Position numbers and translations under genes: made by a program
Source: Ditylenchus dipsaci
Lineage: Eukaryota; Nematoda; Chromadorea; Rhabditida; Anguinidae
Assembly (NCBI GenBank): GCA_004194705.1
Contig: SADC01000932.1
Coordinates: 1-64,000 of the forward strand
Length of the DNA: 64,000 nucleotides
Direction of reading: 5' to 3'
The notes under the pieces: generated by a model
Told to the model about the DNA's origin: nothing
The model's input: the letters and a program-made list of their open reading frames with translations, nothing else
The model's database searches: none
Part shown: positions 24,701 through 34,100 of the stretch, piece after piece
Layout of the letters: the number at the start of each line of letters is the position of its first letter
Position numbering within the stretch: position 1 is the first letter of the stretch

Positions 24701-27700
24701 TTTTAGGAGACCGTCCAAGTTTTCTTTCACTTTTAATTAAAAAAAAATGAGGCCGTCCTGATTTTACATGAAAATTTTCAAAAAAATCGGAGAAATTAGG
24801 ACGGCCTCATTTTTTAAAATAAAAGTGAAAGAAAACTTGGACGGTCTCCTAAAAATAAGGTAGGAAAATAAAAACTGACTATATGATGTAAAATAAAAAG
24901 TGTTCCGTTATAGAAAATTTGATGAAAATGCAGGACGGCGATGAAAAAATTAGGACGGCGAAGGACGGCGGCACCACTATGTTGACAAGTAACAGCCAAA
25001 AATATGAAACATGACCACAATTTCGGTGCATTTTTAAAAATAGCATTTTTGGGTGCCCTAGGCATCGAACTAGGCAATTCTTAGCGCAGATTCGAATTCA
25101 GCGTGAAATTTTGGTTCTATCCCAGATATGGTAACAATCGGCCCGCGGAGTGTTAAAAGTTTTTTTAAACAATGTTTTATAGAAAGTGCGAAATTTTAGG
25201 ATTCTGCTATAAATTATTGATGCATTCAAAATTTAGTTCTGGTACACATAAAATCAACAAAAAATAAGTCAGTGATTGTACAAATTAATTGAATTTAAGG
25301 CGTCCCTGGTGCATTAATGTTGATTGCATTTATTTTATTTGTCAGTGGAAGTTCTTTCTACAAAATTATTCCGACGGAAGGCGGAAATGTGATATTTAAA
25401 GTATTTCATTGCATAGGTATAGCTTTGAAGGCGAAAATCTGTGCTCTGATTAAGTAAGCTTCACTAATGGCTTTAGCTGATTTATTTTTTTATCTGTTTT
25501 AGTAGAACAACAACTTTACCACACTGGCTATATTATGCAAAAGTGAAATATAATGATAACGGTGAATACTGGCATCTTTATATAGCAACATAATAAGATC
25601 ACAAATTTTTTCGAAAAATGACTTTTGGTCTAATTTCTTACCAGCGGGATCCATACAAAGTCTAAAACTGTAAATATTTAAGAAAATCAGACTCTTTTTA
25701 CTAAAAAAAGTTCTCGCTGTTTGCTAGTAAACCATCATAAAATCTTGCCATATACAGGTGCTTTTTCTGTGTATTGCAACTAAAAAATTGGGCTTAATAA
25801 AATTTTACTTGACAACAGTGTTCATCGCTGAAGTCAAAACATTTGTATCGGTAGGTAACTAATCAACAAAAAGCTTTAAAAAAGATTTCTTAGGTTTGCA
25901 CTCTGTTTCTTCCATTGATGGTGTGTGCTGCACTGTAAGTTATTATTTATTCGTAAAATGAGATTCGTACCAGAGCTGCATCCGATATCCGGCACTTTTT
26001 ACATCCGATATCCAAAAGAATGGCCAATTTCGGATTTTTTTCAAAAATTTATCCGTCATATTTAAAATGCGGTATCCGATAACCGATATCGGCTACTTTT
26101 AACATCCGATGTCTCATATTTTTTCATATCCGATGGAGATCTGATTCGTTAGATTCATCTCAAAGCGCATTATTGTATTTTTAATTAAAAGTGCTCAAGT
26201 TTTAATGCATCTCAGAAATTTTTTCACAGAATTTTAGTGGTTTTAGTTTATAATTTAAATTTAATGATTTGATCAGCTGCTTTTTTGCCATAAATGTACT
26301 TCAAACAATTTTGACGTCTAAAGTTAAAGGGCTGTATTCTTCACTGAATGTTCACTAAAATTTTAAAGGTTCGACCAAACTGGAAGCACTTGGGTAATCC
26401 AAAGTTTACAAATGAATGGTCGGGTAGGCTCGTTGATAATTCAACCTGACCAAATGGTGACTGTCAACTCTCTGCTTGGTTATCGTTAGGTGATCTTAGT
26501 TTTAATTACTAATTTTGTATTTCAAGTCATCTTCTTGGTGCCTATATTTGAAGTTTTTGTGTATCCATTAGTGTCTAAAGTGTCCAAAGTGACTCCACTC
26601 AGGAAAATGGGTCTGGCGTGCATTCTCATGGTTTTCTCATTTTTCATGGCTGGATTTTTGCAAATGGTGATTAATGATAGTGTGGATGCATTGCCTGCCC
26701 AGGACATGTGTTTGTGCAACGTGTCGGCAGCTCTACAGACCAATTTAGGGCTAATGTGCTAGGCAAAAGCCTGAGCAATATCAAAGAAGAGTGGCCGGTG
26801 GGAAAATATGTTATTAAAAGCAAAAAAGTGAGCTACAACCTTGACTTGAAAGCAGAATTCTGTGGCTACTTGGTTGGGTTGTTCGATGAAGATCACATGT
26901 AAGTCAGCTTGTGCTAGTTAACACTCCGGTGGCCATGCGTGACCTTTGTTCCTACTGAAGCAGAATTTTATGCTAAAGACGAAAGTAAAAAATTGGAAAA
27001 AGATACTATTTGGAGCTCAACTCCCCTATCCATACTTGCACGGCCAAAAAACGCGGCTTGCCGACCAGGGCGCCGGTCTATGAAAAAAACGGCGCCGGGA
27101 AATCGGCGCCGGCGCCCTTGACGCCGGCGCCCTCTATGTGAAAATCGGCGCCGGGCGCCTTGGCCTTGATGTGAAATTCAACTGAAATTTTTAATAAATT
27201 TCATCTGAAATTTTTTGAGAGAACTAAAGCTGTATGTGTATATAAGCTAAAAAGGCCAAGAAAATCAGTACAAAACACAGTTTAAAATGCCTACTTCTAT
27301 AATTTTGAAAGTTATGAAAAAGCACTGAAAAAAGGGGCCGGGCGCCGGCGCCCCGATTTTTTCAAAATTTTCCGGGCGCACACCGGCGCCGGCGCTGGCG
27401 CTGGCGCCGGCGCCCGTGCAAGTATGCCCCTATCAAAACCAGCCAAGTCAATATTTATGCTCATGCAACTCCAAAGAGGCAGATCTCGCAAATTTGTCTA
27501 TCGATATGAATGATAAGACGTTTAAAAGAAAGCGCAGATCACGGGCTTTCTATGTACATATTTTAAATATATTTATGATAATTAAATGTTAAAGTTATAA
27601 TTCAAAAAACAATTGTGTCATTTTGAAAAGCATTGTCGATGGTTAAACACGCAGCAAACAGTGTGAGAAAGCCATTTTTTAAAATGAATATTCATACCAT

Positions 27701-30700
27701 TAAAAAGAGCAAAAAATTGTACTGAAAAATGCGACGAAGTATCATAAAACAGGTCTCTAGAGTGCTTTGCAAGACTCTCAAAAAAAATTTAAAAAGATAT
27801 AGACGAAAAACTCTTATCTTGCTGAAGAAACCTGGAATTCTGACACTGTATTCGTGTTCAACATGGTCGATTTGCTTAAAAAACTGCTTTTAAACATGAG
27901 AAGCAGCTATAAAATTTCGAATTCCGCTCAAGACAATAATTAAGGGGCCGAAGGGCACCCCTTCAGGGGCGCAGGGGCTTGGTTGGTTAGAGATGCGCAC
28001 ACCCACATACCTTAGACATAATTCCGAGCAGGACTCTTGATCAAAAATGCATTTAGAGGCTATTTTTGCGACGGCCCGCGTCGATAAAGAGAAGAAAAGT
28101 GGCCCTTTTGTCGCATTAGTTCAAATATTTATTGTCTTGAGTGGAATTCGAAATTTTACAGCTGCTTCTCATGTTTAAAAGCAGTTTTTTAAGCAAATCG
28201 ACCATGTTGAACACGAATACAGTGTCAGAATTCCAGGTTTCTTCAGCAAGATAAGAGTTTTTCGTCTATATCTTTTTAAATTTTTTTGAGAGTCTTGCAA
28301 AGCACTCTAGAGACCTGTTTTATGATACTTCGTCGCATTTTTCAGTACAATTTTTTTGCTCTTTTTAATGGTATGAATATTCATTTTAAAAAATGGCTTT
28401 CTCACACTGTTTGCTGCGTGTTTAACCATCGACAATGCTTTTCAAAATGACACAATTGTTTTTTGAATTATAACTTTAACATTTAATTATCATAAATATA
28501 TTTAAAATATGTACATAGAAAGCCCGTGATCTGCGCTTTCTTTTAAACGTCTTATCATTCATATCGATAGACAAATTTGCGAGATCTGCCTCTTTGGAGT
28601 TGCATGAGCATAAATATTGACTTGGCTGGTTCTGATAGGGGAGGTGAGCTCCAAATAGTATCTTTTTCCAATTTTTTTACTTTCGTCTTTAGCATAAAAT
28701 TCTGCTTCAGTAGGAACAAAGGTCACGCATGGCCACCGGAGTGTTAAGGACGTTTTTTATTCATGCTGTTAAAACTCATTATAAAACAGTAGGTAATCTC
28801 ATTGAATTTTTATAATATGAGTCAAAGGGTAGAGGTCTTTTGGGATTGACTTTATTTTTAAAGCATCCCAGAATCGAGAAAATTTTGGTAAAATAATTCG
28901 CTGCTCAATTAATTGCTGGTGAAAAGGAAAATTTGAAAAATATGTATTCCGCTCTGAGAAACAGACCTTCGAGATCTCGAGGGGAGGGTTTTTTTTCATT
29001 ATTTTATTTTATATTTATAATTTAAAGAACAAAATATAATAGAATTACCAAATTTTGCCACCTTTTTCTGAAAAAAAAACACTTGTGTAGGATAAAAATA
29101 ACTAGTATCCGCTATAAGGCAAACACGCGAGTTGCACTTTGTCTAATTTAAATTTATCAACTATGAAATTATAGACCTGAATTGTCATCATTCCCCTATG
29201 TTTGCAACAAAGAAAGCAATGGAAGGACAAGGGTTTACATAATGCTAGCACCCGCCTCTGTTTTAAATAGCACAAACATTTATTTGCTAGATCAAAATGA
29301 ACAGGTTATTTTCAGTCTCTTTTTTGAAACAAGTTTCACGTTTTTTAGATAAAACAAACACATCAAATTTACTCAGGCGAATTCATTGATATTGTTCCCA
29401 GCTTTATAAGCTCAACCCACTACTATTTCGCTTATGATAATTGCAAGCTAAGGAGTAAAACTCGGTGAGTTGCAAGCAGCAGCATTCATTGCAAGCAAAC
29501 AGTGGAGCCATCCATGTGCTGACTTTGACACAAAGCAATGTCAAAAGCTCTGGCAAAGACTACAACACTTTGTTAGTCAAAGGCAATAGTTTGAGTATAT
29601 TATGGCAATTACCACAATATGCCATGATATCTCTGGCTGAAGTGTTGCTTTTAATAACTGGCTTGTCTTTTAGGTAATTTCTTATTATATTTGATTTGCT
29701 TGTAATTTCCTTAAAAGTTTTTAGCTACTCACAAGCTGCTCCCTCGATGAAAAGTGTGCTGCAAGTAAAATTTAGTTTTATCATCTTTATCTAGAATTTT
29801 CTACCGTATTGCTTGAGAGCTCAAGATCTCGCAGAACTCAATTAACCAGGGATCAAATTGAAAACTCCCGACAAATGTGTGAAATTTCCCGACTAATTAA
29901 TTAATTTCCCGACAAATTTTTAAAACAAACATATCTCAGTGTTTTCTTATCATTTTGTTATTTTTTTTAGACCAGCATGCAGCCCTACTCTTCTAGTTTC
30001 TAATGAGCCATCAACCAAATCGTTAAAATTTTAAAAAAATTGAGAAAAGTTGGTTTTTATTTAACAACTCCTTGTTTTATGTAAACTATCTTTCTCAATG
30101 TTTTTTAAATTATAACAGTTTGGTTGATGGCTCATTAGAAACTAGAAGAGTAGGGCTGCATGCTGGTCTAAAAAAAATAAAAAAATGATAAGAAAACACT
30201 GAGATATGTTCGTTTTAAAAATTTGTCGGGAAAATTAATTAATTAGTCGGGAAATTTCACACATTTGTCGGGAGTTTTCACATACATCCATTAACCAGGG
30301 CTCTTAGCTGTAATTTTTCGGTACACTATATATTTTTTATTTTTGAAGTTTACGTAAAAATATTTTTTCACTTGGAAATGACAATGAGCACCGGATGAAA
30401 CGCTCTTTGTAAAAAAATAGTGAAAACTACACAATGTGAAATAAAAAGTTTTTTGAAAGGCGAATCTGAAAGCCCTGCGATCAAGCATTCAAAAAGGGGT
30501 GACGGTTAAACGAGGCTCGACCGTATTCTGTTTTTTTTTGTAATAGTAACCACGTAATGTTTCAAGGCAGTTTGGTTACTCATGGTGTTTTTTGGCAACT
30601 TTATCGACATGATCATCATGGCCACAAACATATACAAGAATGCTGTTTTTGGATTTTTCTTTTCAGCTGGCTTGATGGCTATTGCTGCGGGTGAGACATA

Positions 30701-30831
30701 TATCATAAATAAAATTCCTGCAGGTTTTTCATTTAGGAATTTTTATCGTTTTGTCAATGAATTACACGTATGTTGAGCATCTCTTGTCATCGAATTCCGT
30801 AAAAGATAGCCAAATAATAGAAAAAGAATAA
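12760..30831 (+). CDS. Proton-dependent oligopeptide transporter (POT/SLC15, PEPT-like)
   Basis: Multi-pass plasma-membrane symporter importing di- and tripeptides with protons. Exons: 12760-12915, 16032-16140, 22800-22960, 23004-23156, 25300-25453, 25503-25561, 25819-25850, 25894-25934, 26369-26478, 26527-26898, 29271-29304, 29349-29464, 29503-29673, 29725-29764, 30567-30690, 30737-30831. Diagnostic segments in family order: FYGMRAVLLLY (helix 1), VVYHSFVALAYLSPLFGS, GGIKPCVSAFAADQ, FYLAINLGSFLSM (PTR2 signature), FDQTGSTWVIQ, IIQPDQMVTVNSLL, WQLPQYAMISLAEVLLLITG, SYSQAAPSMKSVLQ. The stop TAA (30829-30831) overlaps AATAAA. The product is about 640 aa, slightly short for the family. Phase continuity needs one added base at about 12867 and 12891 (T runs), at junctions 2/3 and 4/5 (a G), and a correction near 26700-26750. 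No other stops interrupt it, so I favour base errors over decay. Start context: TTACAG lies directly before AGATG, a possible trans-splice acceptor. Confidence 0.9.
13740..14215. repeat. Repeat family with palindromic AAGCCCCCTGCGCCCC core, copy 1
   Basis: The core at 14035-14155 is an imperfect palindrome: GTCTAAGGTATGTGGGTGTG... mirrored by ...CACTCACTTACCTTAGAC around CCCGAAGGGGGCGGAGGG. The left flank carries TGCATGCTTTTTCATGCATCCAGAG and CTACCGCATAAA. Other copies or fragments are at about 20580-20900, 22228-22430, 27944-28060, 48890-49560 and 63180-63890. All are non-coding. Confidence 0.7.
14260..14940. repeat. Inverted-repeat family with AAGTGGTCGACCACTTGG-type palindromes
   Basis: ACCAAATGGTCGACCACTT (14275) mirrors AAGTGGTCGACCATTTGGT (14417) around TTTACGTTTTCGGGTTAC. 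A second, divergent unit (14625-14930) has the same layout. The same family recurs at 39880-39925 and 40090-40355, next to GGYP-type micro-exons, so it looks like intron sequence of a duplicated exon unit (see the 39551-40820 entry). Confidence 0.6.
14449..14515 (+). repeat. tRNA-like sequence (A and B box resemblance)
   Basis: TGATCTAGCGACTGCTGG resembles a degenerate A box and GGCTCAAATCC resembles a B box (GGTTCAAATCC), about 45 bases apart, the spacing of a tRNA gene. Stems do not pair well, so it is tRNA-derived at most, not a working tRNA. Confidence 0.3.
14932..14976 (+). pseudogene. Decayed GGYP-type micro-exon
   Basis: After TTTTTAG comes GCCATCCAGCTTGATATCC, matching the exons at 40433 and 40759 (GCCATCCAGGTGGATATCC) except that the Gly-Gly codons have become Ala-stop. 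A possible donor is TAG|GTTTCA. It is an isolated, dead copy of the micro-exon unit found at 39.5-40.8 kb. Confidence 0.5.
15068..15377. mobile_element. GC-rich hAT-like MITE, copy 2 (8-bp target duplication)
   Basis: The ends are CATACTTGCACGG and CCGTGCAAGTATG, flanked by the direct repeat TTTACAAT (15060-15067, 15378-15385). The interior has GGCGCC-rich blocks at both ends around an AT-rich core. It lies within intron 1 of the peptide transporter gene. This is the cleanest copy for defining the family. Confidence 0.87.
15640..15860. repeat. Repeat built of GCGGGAGTGCGG units
   Basis: Short repeats GGAGTGCGG and GCCGCACTCC occur in both orientations and end with GCTCCCATTGGATTCCTAGC. A related repeat at about 13062-13270 has AGCTAGGAACCCAATGAG and GCACTCCCGCACT. 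They appear to be two copies of one MITE family with a CCTAGCTT...AAGCTAGG-type end. Confidence 0.5.
16455..16839. mobile_element. TTAA-flanked hairpin element 1 (385 bp)
   Basis: Near-perfect arms of about 170 bp start CACGGGAATTCCCGG and are flanked by TTAA on both sides (16451-16454, 16840-16843). The TTAA target is the signature of piggyBac-type transposition. No coding capacity. It sits in intron 2 of the peptide transporter. Confidence 0.75.
17398..17545 (+). repeat. Repeat with TATAGAATCCCCCC end, copy 1
   Basis: AGTATAGAATCCCCCCGGG, then GTGATCAGATCGAGGAGATA and GAGAAAGCCGGCTGTTTTTTT, ending in CGATCCGCGGGGGGG. An inverted copy is at 21228-21375 and a diverged one at about 46540-46625. 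The G-run at the right end makes it an inverted-terminal repeat element. Confidence 0.55.
17640..17790 (+). repeat. Tandem repeat of a TGTCACAGATTCACTTTTTT unit
   Basis: Six to seven imperfect head-to-tail copies of a 20-25 base unit (variants TGTACCAGATTCAC). Minisatellite-like and non-coding. Confidence 0.7.
17933..18078. repeat. Inverted repeat with AATCGATTGAGCGGATCAG arms
   Basis: The left arm, AATCGATTGAGCGGATCAG on through TCGGGTCCGATCGGCTTAAT, is mirrored exactly at 18030-18075. The outer sequence (17850-17930) resembles the fold-back arm at about 2790-2890, so this is a relative of that fold-back family. Confidence 0.65.
18090..18245 (-). pseudogene. BED-type zinc finger fragment (hAT transposase/ZBED-like)
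   Basis: The minus-strand frame contains RKRLRSTIWDNYAEEEDIH followed by GNKLMKCKECSTV. S-x-I-W-D-x-Y, a short loop and K-C-x2-C is the N-terminal half of a BED finger, found in hAT transposases and domesticated ZBED proteins. The His pair that should follow is missing because the next segment is the inverted repeat at 17933-18078. It is a fragment only. Confidence 0.55.
18310..18505. repeat. Degenerate TTAGTG/TTAGGT hexamer palindrome
   Basis: CTAACCTAACACTAAC on the left turns at ACATGT into GTTAGTGTTAGTG on the right, then GTTAGGTTAG variants to 18490. The units are 6-mers of the form TTAGKK, resembling but not equal to the nematode telomere unit TTAGGC. Confidence 0.7.
18514..19531. mobile_element. 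DNA transposon remnant with CACGGCTTTTC ends and a tRNA-like segment
   Basis: Inverted ends of about 42 bp begin CACGGCTTTTCAAAACGCCC and are flanked by TAGT on both sides (18510-18513, 19532-19535). The interior contains a coding-looking patch near 18782-18960 (CAGCAGCAGCCGCAGCAGAG, Ala/Arg-rich in one frame) that I cannot assign. A tRNA-like sequence on the minus strand lies next to the right end. The ends share CACGG with the Tc5-like element at 44040, so kinship is possible. Confidence 0.6.
19409..19482 (-). repeat. tRNA-like sequence with A and B boxes at a transposon end
   Basis: On the minus strand, A box TGGCGCAGTGGGTAAAGCG starts at 19475 and B box GGTTAAAATCC lies at 19429-19419. 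Spacing suits a tRNA with an enlarged anticodon arm. The words TGGCGCAGTGGG and GTCGCAGGTT are shared with the tRNA-like segments in the TIRs at 44237 and 46320. Stems are imperfect, so Pol III competence is an inference. Confidence 0.45.
19748..20180. mobile_element. Relative of the GTCGACGCTCTCTATAACG element
   Basis: It starts ACAGTCGACGCTCTCTATAA and carries many copies of GCTCTTTATAACGACG/GCTCTCTATAACGA, as at the ends of the 1984-6575 composite. A complete MITE (19769-20000) is inserted in it. The right end is unclear. Confidence 0.55.
19769..20000. mobile_element. MITE with GGGCCATTGCC ends, complete copy 1
   Basis: The ends AGGGCCATTGCC and GGCAATGTCCC are flanked by TATAA (19764-19768, 20001-20005). 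Since the host repeat normally reads CTCTATAACGACG, the flanks show an insertion with a 5-bp duplication. It contains an inner inverted repeat around TTTCTAACAAAAC. Confidence 0.7.
20379..20605. repeat. Inverted repeat built of GCCAATGA units
   Basis: The left arm has TCGCCAATGAAAC, TGCCAATGAGA, TCGCCAATAGC and CTTTTCTCGAGTACT. The right arm is the mirror with TTGGCG units. The spaced 8-mer near each end resembles the repeat-rich ends of the two MULEs here. Confidence 0.55.
21228..21375 (-). repeat. Repeat with TATAGAATCCCCCC end, inverted copy 2
   Basis: Reverse-oriented copy of the 17398-17545 repeat: GAAAGCCGGCTG counterpart near 21273-21285, GATCTGATCACTCC counterpart near 21330 and GGGGGGGATTCTATAC at the right. 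Confidence 0.55.
21518..21746. mobile_element. MITE with GGGCCATTGCC ends, complete copy 2
   Basis: The ends AGGGCCATTGCC and GGTAATGGCCCT and the inner TTTCTAACAAAACAAGGCC match the copy at 19769 closely. Flanks (ATGAA / TCGAA) are only partly alike, so the target duplication has decayed or is shorter. Confidence 0.65.
21828..22215. repeat. Hairpin with repeated TTCAACGGTAAA motif
   Basis: The arms (about 21828-21975 and 22065-22212) are near-perfect mirrors and each carries five or six spaced copies of TTCAACGGTAAA or its complement. The loop is about 90 bp. It lies in intron 2 of the transporter gene. Confidence 0.65.
22541..22661. mobile_element. hAT MITE with CAGTGCTGTG ends and 8-bp duplication
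   Basis: The ends CAGTGCTGTG and CACAGCACTG are flanked by CTACAGAC (22533-22540, 22662-22669). CAGNG-type termini plus an 8-bp duplication are classical hAT features. The interior is rich in GCTCCGGCTTTGGCTC-like units. It sits 138 bases upstream of transporter exon 3. Confidence 0.8.
23801..24182 (+). pseudogene. C-terminal Cys-rich fragment of a transposase-like protein with poly(A) signal
   Basis: The frame reads FPEIRMWIFACENHLSDMSL and later GGCYVCGKHSEKYCSKCE. After a one-base shift near 24090 it continues C-Y-T-H-R-S...K-C-H-S-C-R. The Cys pairs spaced C-x2-C, Y-C-x2-C, C and C-x2-C resemble the cysteine-rich C-terminal domain of piggyBac transposases, which suits the TTAA-flanked host element. 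No DDD core is present, so the assignment is tentative. AATAAA at 24177-24182 marks a transcript end. Confidence 0.4.
24573..24981. mobile_element. hAT-like MITE with CATAGTGGTGCCGCC ends (8-bp duplication)
   Basis: A near-perfect hairpin of 409 bp flanked by TTGACAAG (24565-24572, 24982-24989). The interior repeats GACGGC and GGACGGCCTCA in mirrored arms. The CATANT start and 8-bp duplication match the GC-rich family at 15068, so the two may be related. Confidence 0.8.
25975..26145 (+). repeat. ATCCGATATC-rich low-copy repeat
   Basis: Seven or so scattered copies of CATCCGATATCC or close variants in 170 bp, palindromic in part (CCGATATCGG). No coding sense. It lies between transporter exons 8 and 9. 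Confidence 0.5.
26922..28743. mobile_element. TTAA-flanked hairpin element 3 (1.8 kb)
   Basis: The ends CACTCCGGTGGCCATGCG and CGCATGGCCACCGGAGTG are flanked by TTAA (26918-26921, 28744-28747). The arms, about 620 bp after removing a nested GC-rich MITE at 27031-27426, are almost identical mirrors (for example CGATAGACAAATTTGCGAGA at 28565). The loop (27944-28130) holds a copy of the AAGCCCCTGCGCC-core repeat. It starts 23 bases after the donor of transporter exon 10, so the hairpin lies in transcribed intron. Confidence 0.85.
27031..27426. mobile_element. GC-rich hAT-like MITE, copy 3, nested
   Basis: The ends CATACTTGCACGG and CCGTGCAAGTATG are flanked by CCCCTATC (27023-27030, 27427-27434). 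The undisturbed opposite arm of the host hairpin shows the pre-insertion sequence with a single copy of that 8-mer, which proves the target duplication within this window. Confidence 0.9.
29865..30277. repeat. Hairpin with TTCCCGACAAAT repeats near its ends
   Basis: The ends GAAAACTCCCGACAAATGTG and its mirror enclose arms of about 190 bp with CCCGACTAATTAATT units. It lies in the intron between transporter exons 14 and 15. No clear target duplication. Confidence 0.65.
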
Positions 30832-31137
30832 ATATGCGCAGTGCTGTCAGATTTGTTTGATAATGTAAATGTTAAGCATTAACCGTGTCATCTAGACCTG
30901 TCTAATTTTTTTTAATTTTGTTGGAAATTTTCCAAAAAACTTTCCAAAACTATGAAAAAAACTTCTATTAAATTTCTTTTAAAAACTTAACACAGATTTA
31001 AATTTTAAGCTTTTTTGCGCTAATATCATTTTGCTGTTAGAAAAAAAACGTAAAAAAAGCATGAAAATATGATTACAGTATATTATTGATAATCACAACT
31101 TCCATATGACAATAACTTCAAATGTTGCAGTTTTATT
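30832..31137. other. Convergent intergenic space between transporter and Cys-rich gene
   Basis: The plus-strand transporter ends at 30831 with an overlapping AATAAA (30827-30832). The minus-strand gene ends at 31138 with AATAAA immediately after its stop (31132-31137 on the minus strand). Only about 300 AT-rich bases separate them and I see no other feature. Confidence 0.6.
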
Positions 31138-34100
31138 TCAATCGAGCTTGTGACGCATTTTGCGATTGGCTTCGGATTTTCCCAAAGCCTGTCCATAAAT
31201 ATTGTTTACTACATCTCCCTTGCAATCGCCCTTAAATCGAGTATAACACAGCTACTAAACCTACAAAATACGCTTACAATGCAGCAGCAAACCAGAGTAA
31301 AAGGATAAGTATTGCTAGAACTACTTTCCTGTTTCAGATCATTGAAATACTCGGCTAGATCAGCCACAAAACACTTGGGTTGTTCTGCTGTAATATCCAG
31401 GAAAGGCTTGGTTGTGCAAAGTTGAGCAAGGCGAGCATGCATCGACAGGGCAACTAGTTGTGGAATGTTGGAGGTACATCCTGACCAAATCTACAAACTT
31501 ACAGAATTTTCACTTGCTTTTGAAGTTCCAAAAAGTTTATGGAGAACTTTATAGTAAAAATGATACCTATTTTCAGTAGTACCTTAAAATTCACCTATTC
31601 CATCTGAAGCTATTTTAAGTCTTAAAAAGTTTCTATTGCATCTCTTTTCAAAAGAAGTATCTTTTACCAGCTCCCTCTTCTCCCCTATATGCAGCCTTTA
31701 TTTTCTATTTTTTTCTAGCTACGGATCAAGTATGAAGCAGCTTTGATTGAGGTATACTTTACAGTTTACTACAACCAAGGTTGTACGAATAATGGCAACT
31801 AGCTTTTTTCTGCTTCCACCCTGAATATTTACAACTATGGAGTTCGAGCCGTAATTTTCCAAATTTAGGTGTTTTTTAATTTTATAGGGTTTATTTATAG
31901 GGTTTATTTTTAATTCTATTATTTTTGCTACACAAAAGTATATCCAGCGTTAAATTAGTTCATAAAGTTAGTTCATTAGTTCATATTTTTATGCCCACAG
32001 TATTTGATTGCGAGTATAAAAGCTCGCCGAGGCTCGAAATAAAACGCTGTAAGCATAAAAAATTTTAAGACATAATTTAACGCTCCATATACTTTGTCTA
32101 CTAAAAATCGTAGAATCACGGGCCATTAGAACCGGCTACTAGACAGGTTTGCAGTCGTAGTAGTGGAGGCCACAAGACCGGAAACACTTTCAGACTCAAA
32201 TCTTCTTACTGGAATTTCGCACGACTCTGACTACAAATTACCCAACTGACCTCGAATCGCTTAGCTTTTTGATCATTGATGTCCTGTATGCGAAAACAAC
32301 TAAATGGTCTGATGCACTCATACAAATAGTTGGTTCTAATGGCTTGCTGAATCCCGGCTCCTTGGATGCTTTCAGTGATGCAAGAGTAGTCAGGATAGTA
32401 CTCTTCTGAAATTAAGTTGTCTTCTAAAACCACATCCAAGGCATCCACGTAGCCAAGTATTTTCTCTCTTAAATCACAATCCTCCCACTCATAGCCCACA
32501 AAACAACAGCAAAAGTAGGTGCCATTTTGATTGCCAGGATTTCTTTCGTCTAACTCATCATTTGCATTCTTTTGGAAACAGTAGTTGGCTCCTTTTTTGG
32601 CCACTCGCTGAAGTATAATATCTTTACACCACAATTGAAAGTCTAGACTTTTTTCTTGCAGTGTGCTTCCGATCTTAATATCAAGAAATTTCAATTATAT
32701 AAAAACATATGTTAGCATACTGGACCAGCTCTAATAGAATGAGTCATTTTGGCCTGCGCAGTATTGGGCGGACTAGAAGGCAGTTTAGTGATGATGGATT
32801 GTATGTAAACAATGCACAGGTGTGAATCATCTAAAAAAAGGCTGTAAGTACTTTCCCCCGTCAAATTATTCTTTTACCCCGTCAAATCGTAAAAATTTGT
32901 TTCTTTTGAGTATTTCTTAATTTTTTTCTTTCAATTTTTTTAAGTTTTTATACCAGCATGTACAGTAGCGGAAAAAAAATTGAACACATGGTTACATTTT
33001 ATAAATCGTGAAAGTTTTGGAATTTTTCCTGCGTGTTGAAAGTTCTGTTAAAGGCAAAGATGTAGCATTTTTCTTCCTCTTTCAAATGCTTAGTTCAATT
33101 TTTTAATTGTCAGGCTTTGACATCGTTGTAAATTCATTTTTCTGATACGAGTCCATTTTATACCCGGACAAAAAAAATTGAACAGGCAACCGCAATAAAC
33201 AGAAACCGCAATAATCTCAAAAAATTCATTTATTTCACACTATTATTTCGTAGCCCTGTTTCTTAGCTACAATTTGGTGGGTCAAACTTCTATTTTTGAT
33301 AATTATGGAAAAAGTTATGACCATCAACATAAAAGTGTCAATTTCTAGTCAAAATAAAGAAAAATCTAAGGAAAATGACTGTTCAGCCACATAAATAATA
33401 GCTTTTCTCAAAGAAATGTCGGTGAAAATATGACATCCATTGCACCATTCGAAAGCTCTTTTTATTTCTCTACAAAATAACACGTCGACTGTTTTTTTAG
33501 AAAAAATACAGGACTGAGAAACGGACAGTTGAATTTAGACAAGACAAAAAACGCTAAAAATAAGGCAAAAAGAGGGGTTTTTCACTTTTTGTAACTTCAA
33601 CTGTCCGTTTCTCAGCCCTGTATTTTTTCTAAAAAACAGTCGACGTGTTATTTTGTAGAGAAATCAAAGAGCTTTCGAATGGTGCAATGGATGTCATATT
33701 TTCACCGACATTTCTTTGAGAAAAGCTATTATTTATGTGGCTGAACAGTCATTTTCCTTAGATTTTTCTTTATTTTGACTAGAAATTGACACTTTTATGT
33801 TGATGGTCATAACTTTTTCCATAATTATCAAAAATAGAAGTTTGACCCACCAAATTGTAGCTAAGAAACAGGGCTACGAAATAATAGTGTGAAATAAATG
33901 AATTTTTTGAGATTATTGCGGTTTCTGTTTATTGCGGTTGCCTGTTCAATTTTTTTTGTCCGGGTATAAAATGGACTCGTATCAGAAAAATGAATTTACA
34001 ACGATGTCAAAGCCTGACAATTAAAAAATTGAACTAAGCATTTGAAAGAGGAAGAAAAATGCTACATCTTTGCCTTTAACAGAACTTTCAACACGCAGGA

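Larger units (their letters stand above)
23463..25152. mobile_element. TTAA-type hairpin element 2 with nested inserts
   Basis: The ends CACTCCGCGGGCC and GGCCCGCGGAGTG are flanked by CTAA (23459-23462) and TTAA (25153-25156). Outer arms reach about 23630 and 24990. A second pair of arms (23633-23700 versus 24500-24572) encloses a transposase-like fragment with its own poly(A) signal. A hAT-like MITE (24573-24981) interrupts the right arm. It lies in intron 4 of the transporter gene. The shared TTAACACTCCG end links it to the element at 26922. Confidence 0.7.
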
